This document shows positions 33,080-41,587 of a stretch of 64,000 nucleotides of DNA, in pieces. How positions within the stretch are numbered: position 1 is the first letter of the stretch; the number at the start of each line of letters is the position of its first letter. Location of the stretch: NCBI GenBank assembly GCA_036555615.1, contig DATBKZ010000034.1, positions 62,001 to 126,000 on the forward strand. Direction: 5' to 3'. The notes under the pieces were generated by a model. That model worked only from the letters and a program-made list of their open reading frames with translations. It did not search any database and was not told the origin of the DNA. The position numbers and the translations under genes are program-made. The DNA is from SG8-41 sp036555615. GTDB lineage: Bacteria > Pseudomonadota > Gammaproteobacteria > Burkholderiales > SG8-41.

Positions 33080-34545
33080 CGCCGGAGGGCCTGATCCTTG
33101 GCGCGATTGCGGTCCCGCTCGCCGGCGCCGCACTGATCGCGGCGGCGCACCGCATGCCTGACCTGCGCGAGGGCGTGACGCTGGTGACGGCGGCGGCGCT
33201 GTTCCTATTGGTTGCCGGGCTCGCACCCGAGGTGCTCGCCGGCGGTCGGCCGGGAGTGCACGTGGCGACGGTGATGCCGGGCATCGATCTCGCGTTCCGG
33301 GTCGAGCCGCTCGGCATGCTGTTTGCGCTCGTTGCCTCCGGCCTGTGGATCGTCAATTCCCTCTACTCGATCGGCTACATGCGGGGCAACCGCGAGGCGC
33401 ACCAGACGCGCTATTACGTGTGCTTCGCGGCCGCGCTCGCAAGCACCATGGGCATCGCCTTCGCCGGCAACCTGTTCACCCTGTTCCTGTTCTACGAGGC
33501 GCTGACGCTCGTCACCTATCCCCTGGTGACCCATCACGGCACCCCGGAGGCGATACGTGCCGGGCGGCTCTATCTCGCGCTGCTGATCGGCAGCTCGATT
33601 GCGCTCCTGCTGGTGGCGATCGTGTGGACGTGGTCGATCGCCGGGACCATCGAGTTCGCCCCCGGCGGCATACTCGGGGGCCATGCTCCCAACACCACGG
33701 TCGGGCTGCTGCTCGCGCTTTATGTTTTCGGCATCGGCAAAGCGGCGGTGATGCCGGTGCACCGGTGGCTCCCGGCGGCGATGGTTGCGCCGACCCCGGT
33801 GTCCGCCCTGCTGCACGCCGTTGCGGTGGTGAAAGCGGGCGTGTTCGCGGTGCTGAAGGTGGTGGTGTACGTGTTCGGCGTGGACGCGATTGCCGGATTG
33901 AAGAGCGTGGACTGGCTGCCCTTCATCTCGGGCTTCACGATCATCGCGGCCTCGGTCGTGGCGCTGCGCTCGGACAATCTCAAGCGCCGGCTCGCGTACT
34001 CGACCGTGAGCCAGCTTTCGTACGTCGTGCTCGCCGCGGCACTGTTGACGCCGCTCTCGGTGATCGGTGCCGCGCTCCATATCGCGACGCATGCGCTCGG
34101 GAAGATCACGCTGTTCTTCTGCGCTGGCGCGATCTACACCGCGGCGCACAAGACCGAGGTGAGCGAGCTCGACGGCATCGGCCGGCGCATGCCGTGGACG
34201 ATGGCTGCGTTCACCGTGGGCGCGCTCTCGCTGATCGGGGTGCCGCCAGCGGCCGGCTTCGTCAGCAAGTGGTTCATCATCTCCGGCGCGCTGCAGGCGG
34301 GGCACCACGTTGCGGTGGCGGTCTTCGTCGCGAGCACCCTGCTCAATGCTGCCTATTTCCTGCCGATCGTGCACGCCGCGTTCTTCCGGCGCGGCCCGGA
34401 AGGCCCGCATGCCGCCCACGGCGAGGCGCCGTGGCCCATGGTGGTGGCGCTGACGATCACCGCGGGAGCGACCCTGGGGCTATTCTTTGCCGCCGACCTG
34501 CCACTTGCGCTCGCGCGCCAGCTCGTGTCCGTTCCCGCGGGCTGA
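33076..34545 (+). CDS. Mrp/NuoL-type proton-translocating subunit, second copy
   Basis: 489 residues, about 14 helices. The TM5 glutamate is Glu141 (LFYEALTLVTYPLV), the TM7 lysine Lys222 (GIGKAAVMPVHRWLP), and the later lysine lies in HALGKITLFF. It lacks the long C-terminal extension of MrpA/NuoL. FEPLG-like RVEPLGMLFALV and GYMRGN at the N-terminus are shared with NuoL-type subunits, so it may replace the N-terminal half of MrpA. ATG 33076 overlaps the previous stop. Confidence 0.92.
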   Translation: MTPEGLILGAIAVPLAGAALIAAAHRMPDLREGVTLVTAAALFLLVAGLAPEVLAGGRPGVHVATVMPGIDLAFRVEPLGMLFALVASGLWIVNSLYSIGYMRGNREAHQTRYYVCFAAALASTMGIAFAGNLFTLFLFYEALTLVTYPLVTHHGTPEAIRAGRLYLALLIGSSIALLLVAIVWTWSIAGTIEFAPGGILGGHAPNTTVGLLLALYVFGIGKAAVMPVHRWLPAAMVAPTPVSALLHAVAVVKAGVFAVLKVVVYVFGVDAIAGLKSVDWLPFISGFTIIAASVVALRSDNLKRRLAYSTVSQLSYVVLAAALLTPLSVIGAALHIATHALGKITLFFCAGAIYTAAHKTEVSELDGIGRRMPWTMAAFTVGALSLIGVPPAAGFVSKWFIISGALQAGHHVAVAVFVASTLLNAAYFLPIVHAAFFRRGPEGPHAAHGEAPWPMVVALTITAGATLGLFFAADLPLALARQLVSVPAG

Positions 34546-34557
34546 CGGAGAACTGCC

Positions 34558-34809
34558 ATGCAGAACGACAAGCGCTTCTGGCTCGATGACCCGCGCAATG
34601 TGACCAAGCTCTTCCGCGGGTTGTGGGCGATCGGCGCCGGGCTCGTGCTGGCAGAGCTCTTCGTGCACCGCCACGAGGAACTTGCGTTCGCGGGGTGGTT
34701 CGCGTTCTACGCGGTTTTCGGATTCGTCGCCTGCGTTGCGCTGGTGCTGGCGGCCAAGGAAATCCTGCGCCGCCTGGTGAAGCGCCCCGAGGACTACTAT
34801 GAGCGCTGA
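34558..34809 (+). CDS. Small two-helix membrane protein of unknown function in the Mrp-like operon
   Basis: 83 residues: a polar N-terminus (DDPRNVTKLFRGLW), two hydrophobic segments (about 20-36 and 42-66) and a charged tail ending KRPEDYYER. I do not recognise the family. A GGAG site precedes the ATG. The stop overlaps the third D-type gene by 11 bp, so it is co-translated with pump subunits and could be an assembly or accessory subunit. Confidence 0.75.
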   Translation: MQNDKRFWLDDPRNVTKLFRGLWAIGAGLVLAELFVHRHEELAFAGWFAFYAVFGFVACVALVLAAKEILRRLVKRPEDYYER

Positions 34810-36490
34810 CGTCCCGATTGCGCTGCTGCCGGTTCTCGGGGCCGCGCTCGTGCCGCTTGTGCGTGGGCGGCTGCGGGTGGTGCTGTTGCTGGCGCTGCCG
34901 GCGGCCACGTTCGTCTGGCTCCTGCTGTTGCCCGAGGGAGAATTCGGGCAGTTCGAGCTCCTCGGGCAGACGCTCACCCTGATGCGGGTCGACCGCCTGA
35001 GCCTCCTTTTCGGCTACGTGTTCGTTCTCGCGCTTTTTCTCACGGCAATCTACGCGCTGCACGTGGAAGATACGACCCAGCACGTCGCGGCGTTGGTCTA
35101 CGGCGGGGCCGCCCTGGGAGCGGTGTTCGCGGGCGATCTCCTGACACTGTTCGTCTGGTGGGAGCTCACCGCGGTCTCCTCGGTGCTGCTGATCTGGGCG
35201 CGCCGCACCGAGCGGGCGTATGGCGCTGGCATGCGCTACGTGGTCATCCAGCTCGGCTCGGGCATGCTGCTCCTCGCCGGCGCCGCGCTCCACGTGACTG
35301 CCGGGGGCTCGCTTGCCTTCGGTCACATCGGCCTGGAGAGCGCGGGCGGCGCGCTGATGCTCGCGGCAATCGGCATCAAGTGTGCCTTTCCACTGCTGCA
35401 CAACTGGCTGCAGGATGCGTATCCGGAGGCGACCGAAACCGGAACGGTGGTGCTCTCCGCGTTCACCACCAAGCTCGGCATCTATGCGCTGGCGCGCGGG
35501 TTTCCCGGGACCGAGATGTTGATCTGGATCGGCGCGGCGATGACCGCGTTCCCGATCTTCTACGCAGTTATCGAGAATGACCTGCGGCGCGTGCTCGCCT
35601 ACAGCGTCAACAACCAGCTGGGATTTATGGTGGTGGGCATCGGGCTTGGCACCGAAATGGCGGTCAACGGCGCGGTGGCGCACGCTTTCGCGGACATCCT
35701 GTTCAAGATGCTGCTCTTCATGTCCATGGGGGCGGTGCTGCTGCGCACCGGCACGGTCAATGGCACCGATCTGGGAGGGCTTTACAAATCCATGCCATGG
35801 ACGACCGGCTTCTGCATCGTCGGTGCCGCTTCGATCTCGGCGTTCCCGCTCTTCAGCGGCTTCGTCACCAAATCGATGGTCATGTCGGCGGCGGCAAGCG
35901 AGGGCTACGTCTTCACGTGGCTGGTGCTGCTGTTTGCCTCCGCGGGGGTGTTTCATCACGCGGGCATCAAGATCCCGTACTTCGCGTTCTTCGCGCACGA
36001 CTCGGGAATCCGCTGCCGGGAGGCGCCGCCTCACATGCTGATCGCGATGGCGTTGACGGCCGCCTTGTGCGTAGGTATCGGCAGCTTCCCTGCGGCGCTG
36101 TATGCATTGTTGCCGTATCCCGTGACCTATGTGCCCTACACGGCATCGCACGTCCTCGACCAGCTGCAATTGCTCGTATTCTCCGCGCTCGCCTTTTCCG
36201 TGCTGATGCGCACCGGGATCTATCCGCCCGAGATGCGATCCGTCAATCTCGATTTCGATTGGATCTACCGGGGCCTCGGCTGCGACCTGGTGCGCACCAT
36301 GGCCGGAATCGTTTCCGCCTGGCTGGTCGCCGGCGGCGAAATGGCGCGCTTGTTCGCGGGCCGTTCGCTGACGGCGCTCAGGCGCCATCACGGGCCCGAA
36401 AGCGCGCTCGCCCGCACCTGGCCCACGGGCAGCATGGCGCTGTGGGTGATGATCCTATTGCTTGCTTACCTGCTGTTCTACTACTTGTGA
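34799..36490 (+). CDS. Mrp/NuoM-type proton-translocating subunit, third copy
   Basis: 563 residues with about 15 helices. TM5 glutamate Glu122 (FVWWELTAVS), TM7 lysine Lys194 (GIKCAFPLLHNWLQDAY) and the lysine in ADILFKMLLF are all kept. The C-terminal 110 residues contain an amphipathic stretch (FDWIYRGLGCDLVRT) and a last helix, making it longer than the other two copies and reminiscent of Mbh/Mrp D' subunits. ATG 34799 lies within the preceding small gene. It ends the operon; 240 bp follow before the TRAP genes. Confidence 0.92.
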   Translation: MSADVPIALLPVLGAALVPLVRGRLRVVLLLALPAATFVWLLLLPEGEFGQFELLGQTLTLMRVDRLSLLFGYVFVLALFLTAIYALHVEDTTQHVAALVYGGAALGAVFAGDLLTLFVWWELTAVSSVLLIWARRTERAYGAGMRYVVIQLGSGMLLLAGAALHVTAGGSLAFGHIGLESAGGALMLAAIGIKCAFPLLHNWLQDAYPEATETGTVVLSAFTTKLGIYALARGFPGTEMLIWIGAAMTAFPIFYAVIENDLRRVLAYSVNNQLGFMVVGIGLGTEMAVNGAVAHAFADILFKMLLFMSMGAVLLRTGTVNGTDLGGLYKSMPWTTGFCIVGAASISAFPLFSGFVTKSMVMSAAASEGYVFTWLVLLFASAGVFHHAGIKIPYFAFFAHDSGIRCREAPPHMLIAMALTAALCVGIGSFPAALYALLPYPVTYVPYTASHVLDQLQLLVFSALAFSVLMRTGIYPPEMRSVNLDFDWIYRGLGCDLVRTMAGIVSAWLVAGGEMARLFAGRSLTALRRHHGPESALARTWPTGSMALWVMILLLAYLLFYYL

Positions 36491-36730
36491 TGCGAGCGGC
36501 AGGACGCGGAACCCGTCAGGCCGATGCAGGTTTTTTCCCCCTGATTTCGGTCTCCTTTCGGGATCTTCCCTTGGCTTGCTTTTGGGAAAGTCGCGGTATA
36601 GCATGGCCGCAGCGTAGTAGGGCTTCCCGCATCCCAAAATCCGCTGCCGTTATCCGATTGCCGGGATGCTCTGCCGCCGCAGTTTCGCTGACAAGTCAGT
36701 CCCGGCTATCAAGTGAGGAAGGAGAACACA
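36491..36730 (+). promoter_or_regulatory. Intergenic region upstream of the TRAP operon
   Basis: 240 bp without a gene. It holds a possible -10 (TATAGC near 36598), a 12-bp palindrome CTGACAAGTCAG (36688-36699) about 30 bp before the dctP start that could bind a regulator, and the AGGAAGGAG ribosome-binding site of dctP. No terminator for the Mrp-like operon was recognised here. Confidence 0.35.
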
Positions 36731-37888
36731 ATGCTCAAGAAGTTTCTAAAGAAAACACCCCAGTCTATGGAAAAGCCGAGTGAATCCCGGCGCAAGTTCC
36801 TGACCGGCGCTTCCGCAGCGACGGCGGGTGCTGCCCTCACCGGGTTCCCGATGATCTCGGTCGCGCAGGCACCGGTCGTCCTGAAGATGCAGGGCGCCTG
36901 GGGCGCGAAGGACATCTTCAACGAGATGGCCGAGCAGTACGTGAAGCGCGTGAACGACATGGCGGGCGGGCGCCTGCGCATCGACTACCTCGTCGCCGGC
37001 GCGGTGGTGAAGCCCTTCGAAGTCATGGACGCGACGAGCAAGGGCGTTCTGGATTGCTGCCACAGCGTGCCGGTGTACTGGTACGGCAAGACCAAGGCGG
37101 CGTCGCTCTTCGGGACCGGGCCGGTGTTCGGCAACGACGCGCACCACACGATCGCGTGGTTCTACGAGGGCGGCGGGAAGGCGCTCTACGACGAACTCAC
37201 GCAGAAGCATTTGAAGCTCAACGTCGAAGGCTTCCTCCTGTTCCCGATGCCGACGCAGCCATTCGGCTGGTTCCGGAAGCCTGTCAAGGATGCCTCGGGG
37301 CTGAAGGGCCTGAAGTACCGCACCGTGGGACTCGCCGCGGATCTCTTCCAGGCGATGGGCGCGAAGGTGACGCAGCTGCCGGGCGGGGAGATCGTGCCGG
37401 CGCTCGAGCGCGGCGTGATCGACGCCTTCGAGTTCAACAACCCGACTTCCGACATGCGCTTCGGCGCCCAGGACGTGCTCAAGAACTACATGATGGGCAG
37501 CTTCCACCAGGCCTCCGAGAGCTTCGAGATCGTCTTCAACAAGAAGCGCTACGATTCGCTTCCCGCCGATCTCAGGGCGATCCTCAGGACCGGCGTCGAG
37601 GCGGCCAACTCGGCGAACTTCTGGCTCGCGATGGAGAACTACTCGCGCGACCTGCAGATCCTGAAGAACAAGCACAAGGTCAACGTGATCAAGACGCCGC
37701 GGGCCATCATGGCCGAGCAGCTCAAGGCCTGGGACGTCATGACGGCGCAGTTGAGCAAGGACCCGATCATCAAGAAAATCCTCGACTCGCAGAGGGCGTG
37801 GTATTCGCGCGTCGTGTACTACCAGCAGTATAACGATGCCGATTACCGGCTCGCCTTCGAGCACGCGTACAAGACCAAGGTCGTCTGA
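36731..37888 (+). CDS. dctP: TRAP transporter periplasmic solute receptor, Tat-exported
   Basis: A 385-residue DctP-family (PF03480) receptor. The N-terminus has a twin-arginine signal SRRKFLTG (Arg20-Arg21) followed by an alanine-rich hydrophobic stretch and an AQA cleavage site near residue 44. Mature-domain signatures include NDMAGGRLRIDYL, the ligand-side arginine region LKGLKYRTVGLAADLFQAMGAKVTQLPGGEIVPALERGVIDAFE and SESFEIVFNKKRYDSL. The pattern GLKYR...GGEIVPAL is typical of receptors for 2-oxo/hydroxy acids, so an organic acid ligand is likely but unproven. ATG 36731 follows AGGAAGGAG. Confidence 0.94.
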   Translation: MLKKFLKKTPQSMEKPSESRRKFLTGASAATAGAALTGFPMISVAQAPVVLKMQGAWGAKDIFNEMAEQYVKRVNDMAGGRLRIDYLVAGAVVKPFEVMDATSKGVLDCCHSVPVYWYGKTKAASLFGTGPVFGNDAHHTIAWFYEGGGKALYDELTQKHLKLNVEGFLLFPMPTQPFGWFRKPVKDASGLKGLKYRTVGLAADLFQAMGAKVTQLPGGEIVPALERGVIDAFEFNNPTSDMRFGAQDVLKNYMMGSFHQASESFEIVFNKKRYDSLPADLRAILRTGVEAANSANFWLAMENYSRDLQILKNKHKVNVIKTPRAIMAEQLKAWDVMTAQLSKDPIIKKILDSQRAWYSRVVYYQQYNDADYRLAFEHAYKTKVV

Positions 37889-37915
37889 TCGGGCCGCGGT
37901 ATAGAGGATAACGAT

Positions 37916-37949
37916 CGGGGCGGCGCGGTGAGCGCCGCCCCGTTTTTTT
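37916..37949 (+). terminator. Strong intrinsic terminator between dctP and dctQ
   Basis: Perfect 11-bp stem (CGGGGCGGCGC / GCGCCGCCCCG) with loop GGTGA followed by seven T. It lies inside the transporter operon, so read-through would give excess receptor over permease. Confidence 0.93.
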
Positions 37950-37983
37950 GTGCGGCTAGAATGAGGCCGAAGGGGAGAAGAGC

Positions 37984-38580
37984 ATGATCAACCGCTACAT
38001 TTACGGAATGGATCTGCTGAGCCGGTCGATCGGTCATGCCTTCGCGTGGTGCATCCTGATCCTCACGCTGGGCACTTCGTACGAGGTGTTCGTGCGCTAC
38101 GCGCTGAACGATCCCACGAGCTGGGCGTTCGATTTCAGCTACACCATGTACGGGGCGATGTTCTTCATGGCCGGCGCCTACGCGCTCTCGCGCGGCAGCC
38201 ACGTGCGCTGCGACATGTTCTACCGCCTGTGGCCTCCGCGCGTGCAGGCGGGTATCGAGCTCGTGCTCTACATCCTGTTCTTCTTTCCCGGCATCCTTGC
38301 GCTCGTCATCTCGGGCTGGGAATACGGCGTCAGTTCGATGGGCATTCGCGAGGTGAGCGTGAACAGCCCGGCGGGGGTGCCGATCTGGCCGCTCAAGATG
38401 CTGATCCCATTCGGCGCGGGGTTGCTTGCGCTGCAGGGCGTGGCCGAGGTCCTGCGCTGCCTCCAGTGCATCCGTGACCGGAAGTGGCCGCCGCGGCTGC
38501 ACGACGTCGAGGAGCTGGAGCAGCAGCTGATCTCGGAGCACGCGAAGGCGGAAGGAGCATCGAGAGGGGGTGCGCGATGA
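37984..38580 (+). CDS. dctQ: TRAP transporter small permease subunit
   Basis: A 198-residue DctQ protein with four TM helices (about 20-40, 52-70, 90-112, 138-158). Conserved positions include YEVFVRYALNDPTSWAFDFSYTMYGAMFFMAGAYAL and RGSHVRCDMFY. The C-terminus (about 165-198) is charged. GGGGAGAAG precedes the ATG. Its stop is overlapped by the dctM start (ATGA). It forms the inner-membrane complex with DctM and takes substrate from the receptor encoded upstream of the terminator. Confidence 0.93.
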   Translation: MINRYIYGMDLLSRSIGHAFAWCILILTLGTSYEVFVRYALNDPTSWAFDFSYTMYGAMFFMAGAYALSRGSHVRCDMFYRLWPPRVQAGIELVLYILFFFPGILALVISGWEYGVSSMGIREVSVNSPAGVPIWPLKMLIPFGAGLLALQGVAEVLRCLQCIRDRKWPPRLHDVEELEQQLISEHAKAEGASRGGAR

Positions 38581-39923
38581 GCGACCCCGTCATCGCCCTC
38601 ATCATGCTCGGGATCCTGGTTGCGACGATCATGATCGGATTCCCGGTCGCCTTCACCCTGATGGCGCTGGGGGTTGGGTTCGGCTACTACGCGTACTTCC
38701 AGGCGGGGCAGGCGTTCTTCGACAACCGCGTTTTCTACCTCCTTACCCAGAACACCTTCACGGTGCTCAACAACGACGTGCTGGTGGCGGTGCCGCTCTT
38801 TCTCTTCATGGGCTACATGGTCGAGCGCTCGAACCTGCTCGACAACCTGTTCCACAGCGTGCAGGTCGCGCTGCGGCGCGTACCCGGCTCGCTCGCGGTG
38901 GCGACGCTTGTGACCTGTGCGTTGTTTGCCACGGCAACCGGCATCGTCGGCGCAGTGGTGACGCTGATGGGCCTGCTTGCCTTTCCCCAGATGCTCAAGG
39001 CCGGATACGACGTGCGGCTCGCGTCCGGCGTCGTGTGCGCGGGGGGCTGCCTCGGCATCATGATCCCGCCCTCGATCCTGCTTATCGTGTACGGCGCGAT
39101 GGCTGGACTGTCGGTCGTCCAGCTCTATGCCGCGGCGCTCTTCCCCGGTTTCCTGCTTGCCGGGATGTACATCGTCTTCGTCACGGTGCTTGCCGTGTTC
39201 AGGCCGGAGCTCGCGCCGCCGCTGCCGAAGGAGCACTTCAGGATCCCCGCCAAGGAGGTTCTCCTGCTGCTCCTCAAGTCCTTCGTGCCGCTCGCGGTGC
39301 TCATCCTGTGCGTGCTGGGCGCGATCATGCTCGGCCTGGCGACCCCGACCGAAGCGGCAGCGGTGGGAGCGTTGGGCTCGATAATCCTGTCGGCCGCCTA
39401 CGGGGCGCTCAGGTGGCTAAAGCTGAAGGAATCTGTGTTCCTCACCGCGCGCACCGCGGCGATGGTCTGCTTTCTGTTTGTCGGATCGGCGACCTTCGCG
39501 GGCGTGTTCAGCTACCTCGGGGGCGAGGGCATCATCAAGGAGTTCGTGCTCCACCTCGACCTCAACCCGGTCACTTTCCTCATCATCTCGCAGTTCATCA
39601 TCTTTCTCCTCGGCTGGCCGCTCGAATGGACCGAGATCATCATCATCTTCGTTCCGATCTTCCTGCCGCTGCTGTCGCACTTCCACGTCGATCCGCTGCT
39701 CTTCGGGATCCTGGTGGCGCTGAACCTCCAGACCGCGTTCCTGTCGCCGCCGATGGCGATGGCGGCCTACTACCTGAAGGGTATCGCGCCTCCGCACGTG
39801 CTGATTACCCAGATCTTCTGGGGCTGCCTGCCGTTCCTGTTCATCGTGGTCGTTTCGATGCTGGTGGTATACGTGTTCCCCGGCGTGTCGCTTTGGCTGC
39901 CGCGCGCGATATACGGCAACTGA
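38577..39923 (+). CDS. dctM: TRAP transporter large permease subunit
   Basis: A 448-residue DctM-family sodium-coupled transporter of the ion transporter superfamily, about 12 helices with two hairpin regions. Recognised by MIGFPVAFTLMALGVGFG, VPLFLFMGYMVERS, CAGGCLGIMIPPSILLIVYG, LATPTEAAAVGALGS and the C-terminal FLSPPMAMAAYYLKG motif. ATG 38577 overlaps dctQ. The amidase starts 4 bp after its stop, so that enzyme is probably expressed with the transporter. Confidence 0.95.
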   Translation: MSDPVIALIMLGILVATIMIGFPVAFTLMALGVGFGYYAYFQAGQAFFDNRVFYLLTQNTFTVLNNDVLVAVPLFLFMGYMVERSNLLDNLFHSVQVALRRVPGSLAVATLVTCALFATATGIVGAVVTLMGLLAFPQMLKAGYDVRLASGVVCAGGCLGIMIPPSILLIVYGAMAGLSVVQLYAAALFPGFLLAGMYIVFVTVLAVFRPELAPPLPKEHFRIPAKEVLLLLLKSFVPLAVLILCVLGAIMLGLATPTEAAAVGALGSIILSAAYGALRWLKLKESVFLTARTAAMVCFLFVGSATFAGVFSYLGGEGIIKEFVLHLDLNPVTFLIISQFIIFLLGWPLEWTEIIIIFVPIFLPLLSHFHVDPLLFGILVALNLQTAFLSPPMAMAAYYLKGIAPPHVLITQIFWGCLPFLFIVVVSMLVVYVFPGVSLWLPRAIYGN

Positions 39924-39927
39924 CCCG

Positions 39928-41265
39928 ATGGACAGCTCGCGGCTCAACTGGTTGTCGGCGTGCGACTCGGCGCAGGCGATCCGGGACGGCTCGATCAGCG
40001 CCGAAGCGCTCGTTGGCGCGTGCCTCGCGCGCGTGCGCGAGCTGGAGCCGCAGGTGCAGGCATGGGCGTTTCTCGATCCGGAGCACGCGCTCGCGCAGGC
40101 GCGCGCCGCGGATGAGTTGCGGAAGAGCGGCGCGCCGACCGGCCCGCTGCACGGGGTGCCCGTCGGGATCAAGGACATCTTCGATACCGCCGACATGCCG
40201 ACGGAAGATGGAACGGTGCTTCATGCCGGACGCACGCCGGCCGCGGATGCGACGGCCGTCACGCGGCTGCGGGCGGCTGGCGCCGTGATCATGGGCAAGA
40301 CAGTCACGACCGAGCTCGCGACCTATGCGCCGGGCAAGACGCGCAATCCGCACAACACCGCGCACACCCCGGGCGGATCCTCGAGCGGCTCGGCAGCCGC
40401 GGTCGCATGCGGGATGGTACCGCTCGCGCTTGGCTCGCAGACCAACGGCTCGGTGATCCGGCCGGCGGCCTATTGCGGCGTCTACGGCTTCAAGCCGACC
40501 CACGGCCTGATTTCCCGGCACGGCGCGCTCAAGCTCTCGCGCGCGCTGGACCACGTCGGCGTGTTTGCGCGCTCGATCGAGGACATCGCGGCTGCCTGCG
40601 AGGAGCTCGCTGCCCACGATGAGCACGATCCCGATACGCGGCCGCGCGCGCGCATTCCATTCGCGAAAATCGCGGCGGAGGAGCCGCCGCTGCCGCCGCG
40701 GCTGGCGCTGGTCAAGACGCCGCTCTGGGATCGCGCCGAGCGGGAGACCCGTGAAGCATTTGAGGAACTTGCGGCGCACCTCGGCGATCGCGTCGAGGAG
40801 TTTCCGCTGCCCGAGAGCGCCCGCGAGGCGCTGCTATGGCACCGTACCGTCATGGAGGCGGAGATGGCCGCAAACCTTGCGGGGGAATACGAAAACGGCG
40901 GCGACAAGCTGAGCGAATCGCTGCGGGCGCAGCTCGAGCGCGGCCGTCAGTTGAGCGCATTTGACTACCAGCGAGCGCTCGCGCGCGTGCCCCAGGTGAT
41001 CGAGGGGCTCAGCCGGATATTCGACCGCTACGACGCGATCCTGACGCCGTCTGCGGCAGGCACCGCCCCGCGCGGCCTGCAGTCCACCGGCGACCCCATG
41101 TTCTGCACGCTGTGGACGTTCGCGGGGATGCCGGCCATCAACCTGCCGCTGATGCAGGGCGAGAACGGGCTGCCGCTCGGCGTGCAGCTCGTTGGCCCGC
41201 GTCATGATGACGCGCGCCTGCTGCGCACCGCGCGCTGGCTTGCCAAGGCGGTGGAGACGGACTGA
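39928..41265 (+). CDS. Amidase (amidase-signature family)
   Basis: A 445-residue serine amidase with the Ser-cisSer-Lys triad: Lys82 (GIKDIFDT), Ser151 in GGSSSGSA and nucleophile Ser175 (QTNGSVIRPAAYCG). The 24-residue spacing between the serines equals that of fatty acid amide hydrolase. The substrate is not predictable; Atz/aryl-amide or GatA-like activities share the motif, but there is no gatB/gatC here, so it is not the tRNA amidotransferase. Only 4 bp separate it from dctM, suggesting that it acts on an imported amide or on a downstream intermediate. Confidence 0.92.
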   Translation: MDSSRLNWLSACDSAQAIRDGSISAEALVGACLARVRELEPQVQAWAFLDPEHALAQARAADELRKSGAPTGPLHGVPVGIKDIFDTADMPTEDGTVLHAGRTPAADATAVTRLRAAGAVIMGKTVTTELATYAPGKTRNPHNTAHTPGGSSSGSAAAVACGMVPLALGSQTNGSVIRPAAYCGVYGFKPTHGLISRHGALKLSRALDHVGVFARSIEDIAAACEELAAHDEHDPDTRPRARIPFAKIAAEEPPLPPRLALVKTPLWDRAERETREAFEELAAHLGDRVEEFPLPESAREALLWHRTVMEAEMAANLAGEYENGGDKLSESLRAQLERGRQLSAFDYQRALARVPQVIEGLSRIFDRYDAILTPSAAGTAPRGLQSTGDPMFCTLWTFAGMPAINLPLMQGENGLPLGVQLVGPRHDDARLLRTARWLAKAVETD

Positions 41266-41289
41266 ACAGCGAGCAAGGAGGAATACGAC

Positions 41290-41457
41290 ATGATTTTCAG
41301 AATACTGGCGGCGGTTATCGCGGCGGCGCTTCTGCTTGCGTTCCTCTTGCCCTATGTGGTGAAAATGCAGGACATCGCGCTCGGCGCCGTGATCTTGGTG
41401 GGACTCGCGATGATGGCCCGGGATCTGTGGGATTCCCTGCAGGAGAAGGAAGACTGA
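41290..41457 (+). CDS. 55-residue small membrane protein
   Basis: Too short for routine gene callers. It starts MIFRILAAVIAAALLL and ends WDSLQEKED. Two hydrophobic segments (residues 4-22 and 29-43) with a short polar turn (VVKMQD) suggest a hairpin membrane protein with both ends cytosolic. A full AAGGAGG ribosome-binding site sits 7-8 bp before the ATG and the gene is 24 bp after the amidase stop, which favours a real gene. The function is unknown; a TRAP-linked accessory peptide is one possibility. Confidence 0.7.
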   Translation: MIFRILAAVIAAALLLAFLLPYVVKMQDIALGAVILVGLAMMARDLWDSLQEKED

Positions 41458-41587
41458 CGGCCGCAGGCCGCGGCGGCAATTCCGCACGGCCGGCCTCCGC
41501 GGACGGACTGTCGCAGCGCCTGCGCGGGGTGCTGCCGCAGGCGACCGTGACGACTCCATGCGACAGGAGCGGCTGGCGCGTTTCCCC

